From Candidatus Portnoyibacteriota bacterium (GTDB taxonomy: Bacteria > Patescibacteriota > Minisyncoccia > RBG-13-40-8-A > JAUWHN01): 10,230 nucleotides of DNA. Both the position numbers and the translations under genes were made by a program. The stretch spans positions 1 to 10,230 of the forward strand of contig JAUWHN010000047.1 of the NCBI GenBank assembly GCA_030605865.1, given 5' to 3'. Shown in pieces: positions 6,633-10,230 of this stretch (the first letter of the stretch is position 1; each line of letters starts with the position of its first letter). Under the pieces are notes generated by a model. That model had not been told where the DNA came from. It saw nothing but the letters and a program-made list of their open reading frames with translations, and ran no database searches.

Positions 6633-7905
6633 AAAACAAATATTTTCCAATGGACTAAGACTAGTCACTGTTCCTATGAAGGGCACTAAGGCAGTGACTG
6701 TTTTAGTATTGGTGGAAGCTGGTTCTAAATATGAAGATAAAAAAAATAATGGCATTTCTCATTTTTTAGAGCATATGTTTTTTAAGGGAACCAAGAAAAG
6801 ACCAAACACTTTGGCCATTGCTGAAACTCTTGATAGGGTTGGCGGAGAATACAATGCTTTTACTAGCAAAGAATATACTGGTTATTATGCTAAAGTAGAT
6901 GCCAAACATCTACATTTAGCATTAGATTGGGTTTCGGATATCTTTTTAAATTCCAAATTAGATTCCCAAGAAATTGAACGCGAGAAAGGAGTAATTATTG
7001 AAGAAATAAATATGTATTTAGATACCCCGATTAAGTACATTGGGGATCTTTGGGAAGAATTACTTTACAACAATCAACCAGCTGGTTGGAAAATTCTTGG
7101 GGAAAAAGAAACAATAGCAAAAATGAAAAGAAAACAATTTTTAGATTATCTGAAAGAACATTATTTAGCTAAAAATGTTGTTATTGTGGTAGCAGGCAAT
7201 ATAGGCAAGACAAAGTCCCCAGCCTACGGCCGAAAAGTCCAAAGTTATTTTGCGGATATAAAAAAAGGACGACCAAAAACCAAACAGAAAGTTGTTGTAA
7301 AACAGAAAAAGCCAGAGGTTCTGGTCCATTACAAAAAAACAGACCAGACCCATCTTTATTTAGGAGTCAGGGGATATGATATTTTTGATTCTCGCAAATA
7401 TGCCCTTGGTCTTTTGGGTGTTATTTTAGGAGGAAATATGAGCTCTCGTTTAGAGAGTTCCGTTAAAGGAAAAGAAGGGTTGGCTTATTATATCAGGACC
7501 TCTGTCCAAGCTTATACTGATAGCGGCTATTTGGTTACCTATGCAGGAGTTGATAATAAAAAAGTAGAAAAAGCCATAAAAATAATTTTAGATGAATATA
7601 AAAAAATCACCCAAGAAAAAGTGAGTGTTATGGAATTAAAAAAAGCAAAAGACTATATTAAAGGCAGCACAGTTTTAGACTTGGAATCCTCAGATGCCAT
7701 TGCCTCTTTTTTGGGTGGACAAGAGATATTAACAGGTAAAATTTTGACCCCCGAAGAAAAATTTGCTAAAATTGATAGTGTGACAGTAAAAGATATTTAT
7801 GAAGTGGCTAATGATGTTTTTAAACCAGAGAAATTGAATTTGGCGCTTATCGGACCATTTAAAAACGAAGGTGAATTTAAACAAATTCTAGATTCTAGTT
7901 TCTAA
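6625..7905 (+). CDS. M16 family zinc metallopeptidase
   Basis: Inverzincin-type peptidase of the mitochondrial-processing-peptidase/PqqL group. The zinc motif HFLEH is at residues 46-50, within NNGISHFLEHMFFKGT. The third ligand is E127, 77 residues after H50 in EREKGVIIEEINM, matching the HxxEH(x)76E spacing, so the protein should be catalytically competent. The C-terminal half carries the second M16 domain, with GKEGLAYYIRTSVQAYTDSGYLVTYAGVD (from about residue 283) supplying the usual substrate-binding Arg/Tyr region. At 426 residues it is the typical size of single-chain bacterial M16B proteases, which act as homodimers or with an inactive partner; no partner gene is visible. There is no signal peptide, so a cytoplasmic role in peptide breakdown is likely. 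The start is supported by the YKKQIFSNGLRLVTVPM opening; AAGAGA 6 bases upstream is a weak ribosome site. Confidence 0.95.
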   Translation: MYKKQIFSNGLRLVTVPMKGTKAVTVLVLVEAGSKYEDKKNNGISHFLEHMFFKGTKKRPNTLAIAETLDRVGGEYNAFTSKEYTGYYAKVDAKHLHLALDWVSDIFLNSKLDSQEIEREKGVIIEEINMYLDTPIKYIGDLWEELLYNNQPAGWKILGEKETIAKMKRKQFLDYLKEHYLAKNVVIVVAGNIGKTKSPAYGRKVQSYFADIKKGRPKTKQKVVVKQKKPEVLVHYKKTDQTHLYLGVRGYDIFDSRKYALGLLGVILGGNMSSRLESSVKGKEGLAYYIRTSVQAYTDSGYLVTYAGVDNKKVEKAIKIILDEYKKITQEKVSVMELKKAKDYIKGSTVLDLESSDAIASFLGGQEILTGKILTPEEKFAKIDSVTVKDIYEVANDVFKPEKLNLALIGPFKNEGEFKQILDSSF

Positions 7906-7911
7906 TCTTCT

Positions 7912-8928
7912 ATGGCTCGTCAGACCATAAATATTTCAACAAGCACTATTTGGCGAATAATATTTGTTATTCTGCTATTGGTTTTTCTTTATGCTATTCG
8001 GGATATTTTAATCCTTCTCTTTTTTGCTATAATAATTGCTTCAGCAGTGGACTTGCCGGCGAGGCGTCTTGATAAATTGAAAATCCCCCGAATTATAAGC
8101 GTTCTTTTAATTTATTTAGTTTGTATAGGTTTATTAATTGGCCTTTTGGTTCTTTTTATCCCTTCTTTTGCTAAAGAACTCAAAGATTTTTCTCAGGAGT
8201 TTCCGAATTATGCTAACCAACTTTATCAAAAATTTCAACGGCTTCAAGACAGTTCTTTAAAGTATCAAAATATTGTAACCCAAATTCAAAAAGTTTTGGG
8301 TAGCTTAGGCGAAACGCTTCGGCAGTCGGCCAGCAATGTTTTGTCTAAAACTTTAGGTATTTTTGGCGGATTGTTTTCAGTAATAATAGTACTGGTGGTT
8401 TCGTTCTACTTGGCGGTTCAGAAAGGCAGCATTCAGGATCTTTTGCGAGGGGTTACTCCCAAAGAACACGAAGCCTATGTGTTAAACCTTTGGGAAAAGG
8501 CTCAGAAAAAGATGGGACAATGGCTTCAGGGACAGTTATTTTTAGCGATAGTTGTTGGTGTTTTGGTTTATATTGGTCTTTCTTTGCTTGATATTCGTTT
8601 TGCCCTTCTTTTGGCAATTATAGCTGGGATTCTAGAATTGGTCCCTTATATTGGTCCAGTTCTTTCAGCTATTCCGGCTGTGATTCTTGCTTTTTTCCAG
8701 GCGCCGGTTTTAGCTCTTTGGGTTCTTATTTTATATGTTGTCGTTCAACAGTTAGAAAATTATCTTTTAGTCCCTATAATAATGAAAAAGGTGGTTGGCC
8801 TTAATCCGGTAGTAGTTATTATTGCTTTGCTTATTGGCGGAAAGCTTTTGGGAATTTTAGGAATTATTTTAGCCGTTCCAGCTGCAGCAGTATTGGCGGA
8901 GTTTTTTAAGGATATAAAGAGGAAGTAA
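7912..8928 (+). CDS. AI-2E family transporter (YdiK/PerM-type permease)
   Basis: Polytopic inner-membrane protein of 338 residues. Hydrophobic segments lie at about 14-45 (two closely spaced), 60-83, 150-169, 208-228, 231-268 and 270-333. A soluble loop (about 86-145) with amphipathic helices (FSQEFPNYANQLYQKFQRLQD) sits between the third and fourth, the classical layout. Family signatures are LELVPYIGPVLSAIPAVILAF (about 241-261) and NPVVVIIALLIGGKLLGILGIILAVPAAAVL near the C-terminus. Some members export autoinducer-2 and others act in Na+/H+ exchange, so the substrate cannot be read from sequence. It follows the M16 stop by 6 bases. TCTAAT at 7901-7906 is a weak -10-like element ending 5 bases before the ATG. 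No Shine-Dalgarno sequence is present. It is the last gene of the plus-strand run before a terminator. Confidence 0.9.
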   Translation: MARQTINISTSTIWRIIFVILLLVFLYAIRDILILLFFAIIIASAVDLPARRLDKLKIPRIISVLLIYLVCIGLLIGLLVLFIPSFAKELKDFSQEFPNYANQLYQKFQRLQDSSLKYQNIVTQIQKVLGSLGETLRQSASNVLSKTLGIFGGLFSVIIVLVVSFYLAVQKGSIQDLLRGVTPKEHEAYVLNLWEKAQKKMGQWLQGQLFLAIVVGVLVYIGLSLLDIRFALLLAIIAGILELVPYIGPVLSAIPAVILAFFQAPVLALWVLILYVVVQQLENYLLVPIIMKKVVGLNPVVVIIALLIGGKLLGILGIILAVPAAAVLAEFFKDIKRK

Positions 8929-8951
8929 TGCATGACTTGTAGTTTTTTAGC

Positions 8952-8995
8952 TTTTAAACTTGTAGTTTAAAAAGCCCCGCAACTGCGGGATTTTT
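8952..8995. terminator. Two-hairpin bidirectional terminator between convergent genes
   Basis: The main hairpin is CCCGC (8976-8980) / GCGGG (8985-8989) with loop AACT. It is flanked by an A-rich tract (8969-8973) and T8991-8995, so it has U-tracts in both directions. It is preceded by a second stem, TTTTAAAC (8952-8959) / GTTTAAAA (8965-8972) with loop TTGTA. It serves the AI-2E gene on the plus strand and the convergent gene ending at 9023 on the minus strand. An 11-base direct repeat, ACTTGTAGTTT, occurs at 8935-8945 and 8958-8968. Nothing else was seen between 8929 and 9022. Confidence 0.8.
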
Positions 8996-9022
8996 AATAT
9001 AGAGAGGTTGAATCTCCTAAAG

Positions 9023-9514
9023 TTATAACAGTAGTATCAGAATCGCGATTACGCTGACTAAAATTTGCGTGCTTAAACCAATCGGGGTTGGCTTTCTTAT
9101 ATGTTTTGGGTGATGAAGGAATTTGTGGTGAAAACTTACATAGCTTCTTGAAAATTTAGACTTATGACAAGAAAGCTTGGCCATGCCTAAAATAAAATCA
9201 GGTAAAAGCGAGGCTATAATACCAACCAGAATAAATGGTAAATAACTCAAATTCATCATGTCTTTTTGCCAAATAATAGGAGCAATAATTAACAGTCCTA
9301 TCAGCCCATCAATTCCTATTACAAAGATCTTAATAAATAAATTTTTCTTAAAATTTTTATCGCGCGGTATCTCCTCAATTCTTTTCCCGTAATCCCAGTG
9401 AGGGATTTTGTCCAGAATAACATGACTAAGAATCCCCAAAACAATAATCCAGCCAAAATGCTTTATCTTGACTCCGATAGCCGCACCTATTAACAAATGA
9501 GGAGTGATGATCAT
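9023..9514 (-). CDS. Small polytopic membrane protein, YdjM/DUF457-like
   Basis: Encodes 163 residues on the minus strand. Hydrophobic segments lie at about 7-27 (weakly), 59-81, 92-112 and 146-163. Conserved-looking polar residues fit the YdjM/DUF457 group of membrane-bound, putatively metal-dependent hydrolases: H6 in TPHLLIGAAIG, SHVILDKIPHWDY (H31, D35, H39, D41), LLPDF (103-107), and a His cluster (H129, H130, H134, H135). The THLLIG opening and the SHxxLDxxPHWDY motif are characteristic; the enzymatic function of this group is not well established. The ATG at 9514 is the only reasonable start and has no Shine-Dalgarno sequence in position. It converges on the AI-2E gene and diverges from rsmI across 40 bases. 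The protein class is moderately sure; a hydrolase role is inference. Confidence 0.7.
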   Translation of the reverse strand: MIITPHLLIGAAIGVKIKHFGWIIVLGILSHVILDKIPHWDYGKRIEEIPRDKNFKKNLFIKIFVIGIDGLIGLLIIAPIIWQKDMMNLSYLPFILVGIIASLLPDFILGMAKLSCHKSKFSRSYVSFHHKFLHHPKHIRKPTPIGLSTQILVSVIAILILLL

Positions 9515-9515
9515 C

Positions 9516-9544
9516 TTAACAACAAAGGAATTTCCTGTTAAACT
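9516..9544 (+). promoter_or_regulatory. Candidate rsmI promoter with overlapping dyad
   Basis: TTAACA (9516-9521; 5 of 6 to the -35 consensus) is followed after exactly 17 bases by TAAACT (9539-9544; 4 of 6 to the -10), with TG at 9536-9537 forming an extended -10. Predicted initiation near 9551 would leave a leader of only about 4 bases before the ATG at 9555. An alternative -10, TTTAAT at 9544-9549, would give a fully leaderless transcript. TTAACA and TGTTAA (9536-9541) are also arms of an inverted repeat that encloses AGGAA-T-TTCCT (9526-9536), so an operator is possible. Activity is inferred. Confidence 0.4.
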
Positions 9545-9554
9545 TTAATTAGCT

Positions 9555-10205
9555 ATGTCTACATTATACATTGTCGCAACTCCTATTGGCAATCTTAAGG
9601 ATATTACTTTAAGGGCTTTGCATATCTTCGAAGAAGTTGATTTAATTTTATGCGAAGATACAAGGGTAACCAAAAAGCTGCTTAGTCGTTATAATATTAA
9701 AACCCCAACTCAAAGCTATCATCAGCACTCTAAATTAAAAAAAATTAATTATATTTTAAATTTATTAAAGCAGAGTAAAAGTTTAGCCTTGGTTTCAGAT
9801 TCAGGAACGCCGGGGATTTCAGATCCGGGAAATAAATTGATTAATCACTTAGCCAAAAGCTTGCCAGATTTAAAAATTGTTCCCATTCCGGGCCCTAACG
9901 CCGCAGTTACGGCTGCCAGCATTTCCGGATTTCCAATGAATAAATTTGTTTTTATGGGATTTCCGCCGCATAAAAAAGGCAGGCAGAAATTCTTTAAAGA
10001 AGTCGCCGAGTCAAAATATCCGGTTATAATTTACGAATCACCTTATCGTATTTTAAAAACCCTGAAAGAATTAGGGCAGAAAGAAATAGTTGTTGGCCGG
10101 GAATTAACTAAAAAGTTTGAGACGATCTATCGAGATAAGGCTGAAGAAATTATTAAACAAATTAAACCTAAGGGTGAATTCGTTATTGTAATCAACAAAC
10201 CATGA
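9555..10205 (+). CDS. rsmI: 16S rRNA 2'-O-ribose C1402 methyltransferase RsmI
   Basis: SAM-dependent tetrapyrrole-methylase-fold enzyme that methylates the ribose of C1402 in the decoding centre of 16S rRNA. Signatures in order: LYIVATPIGNLKDITLRAL (4-22), CEDTRVTKKLL (33-43), ALVSDSGTPGISDPG (78-92), PIPGPNAAVTA (110-120), a FVFMGFPPHKKGR segment (about 132-144), then VIIYESPYRI and GRELTKKFE. It ends at KGEFVIVINKP with 216 residues. E. coli RsmI has about 286, so the small C-terminal domain is absent; the catalytic domain is complete. The ATG at 9555 is supported by the invariant opening and has no Shine-Dalgarno sequence. The TGA stop overlaps the ATG of metG (ATGA at 10202-10205), implying coupled translation of two translation-apparatus genes. 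Confidence 0.96.
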   Translation: MSTLYIVATPIGNLKDITLRALHIFEEVDLILCEDTRVTKKLLSRYNIKTPTQSYHQHSKLKKINYILNLLKQSKSLALVSDSGTPGISDPGNKLINHLAKSLPDLKIVPIPGPNAAVTAASISGFPMNKFVFMGFPPHKKGRQKFFKEVAESKYPVIIYESPYRILKTLKELGQKEIVVGRELTKKFETIYRDKAEEIIKQIKPKGEFVIVINKP

Positions 10206-10230
10206 AGAAATTTTATGTTACAACCCCCAT
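10202..10230 (+). CDS. metG: Methionyl-tRNA synthetase, N-terminal fragment (runs off the window)
   Basis: The ATG at 10202 overlaps the rsmI stop as ATGA and stays open to the window end, reading MKKFYVTTP followed by an AT that begins an Ile codon. K-x-F/Y-Y-V-T-T-P-I is the invariant opening of MetG, just before the class I HIGH motif (not in view), and metG is a frequent partner of rsmI in compact genomes. Only nine full codons are visible, so the call rests on this short match and on context. Confidence 0.75.

Noticed and set aside
7886..7906. TTCTAG-ATTCTAG-TTTCTAA near-repeat and CTAGA-T-TCTAG dyad at the end of the M16 gene, considered as an operator
   Set aside because: It falls on the last M16 codons (ILDSSF and stop); short AT-rich dyads of this kind are expected by chance, and nothing independent supports a regulatory role.
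1..10230. CRISPR array, insertion sequence, tRNA or rRNA genes
   Set aside because: No spaced direct-repeat array, transposase-like protein, terminal inverted repeats, tRNA cloverleaf or rRNA signature was seen on either strand, and coding density leaves no gap longer than about 95 bases.

Overview
The window reads as an AT-rich, densely coded bacterial chromosome segment. It most likely comes from Patescibacteria (the Candidate Phyla Radiation), and probably from a Parcubacteria-like lineage. This assignment is inference from several signs: reduced versions of universal proteins (IF-2 without its N-terminal region, a 153-residue RecO, a 216-residue RsmI); a DUF4446 protein just before infB; a single-chain (alpha2 type) glycyl-tRNA synthetase; rsmI overlapping metG; almost no Shine-Dalgarno sequences; and 4-base ATGA gene overlaps. 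TGA is used as a stop (DUF4446, infB, rsmI), and the long frames contain none, so the UGA-recoding CPR groups (Gracilibacteria, Absconditabacteria) are unlikely. No mobile element, CRISPR array, tRNA or rRNA was seen, and no intergenic gap exceeds about 95 bases.

Layout. (1) 1-2446, plus strand: the 3' part of a DUF4446 membrane protein, infB and recO are chained by ATGA overlaps into one translationally coupled unit. (2) 2466-4349: a membrane-anchored protein with an extracytoplasmic part made of repeated DUF11-like beta domains. It appears to have its own promoter inside the end of recO, placed so close to the ATG that the mRNA would be leaderless. (3) 4366-8928: glycyl-tRNA synthetase, a NIF3-like metal protein, an M16 zinc protease and an AI-2E family permease follow with 16-base, 8-base, -8-base and 6-base spacing. 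(4) 8929-9022: a convergent intergenic region with a two-hairpin terminator. (5) 9023-9514, minus strand: a small polytopic membrane protein of YdjM/DUF457-like type. (6) 9515-9554: a 40-base divergent spacer carrying a promoter-like dyad. (7) 9555-end: rsmI, overlapping the start of metG.

Functionally this is mainly an information-processing block: translation initiation (IF-2), tRNA charging (GlyRS, MetRS), ribosome modification (RsmI) and recombination repair (RecO). It is interleaved with cell-envelope genes (DUF4446, the DUF11-like surface protein, M16 protease, AI-2E permease, YdjM-like protein). I found no clearly new multi-gene system. The most unusual signals are small: a GC-rich, hairpin-forming, repeat-like segment embedded in frame in the IF-2 linker; a perfect 16-base palindrome inside the surface-protein gene; the leaderless promoter; and the symmetric dyad between the divergent genes.
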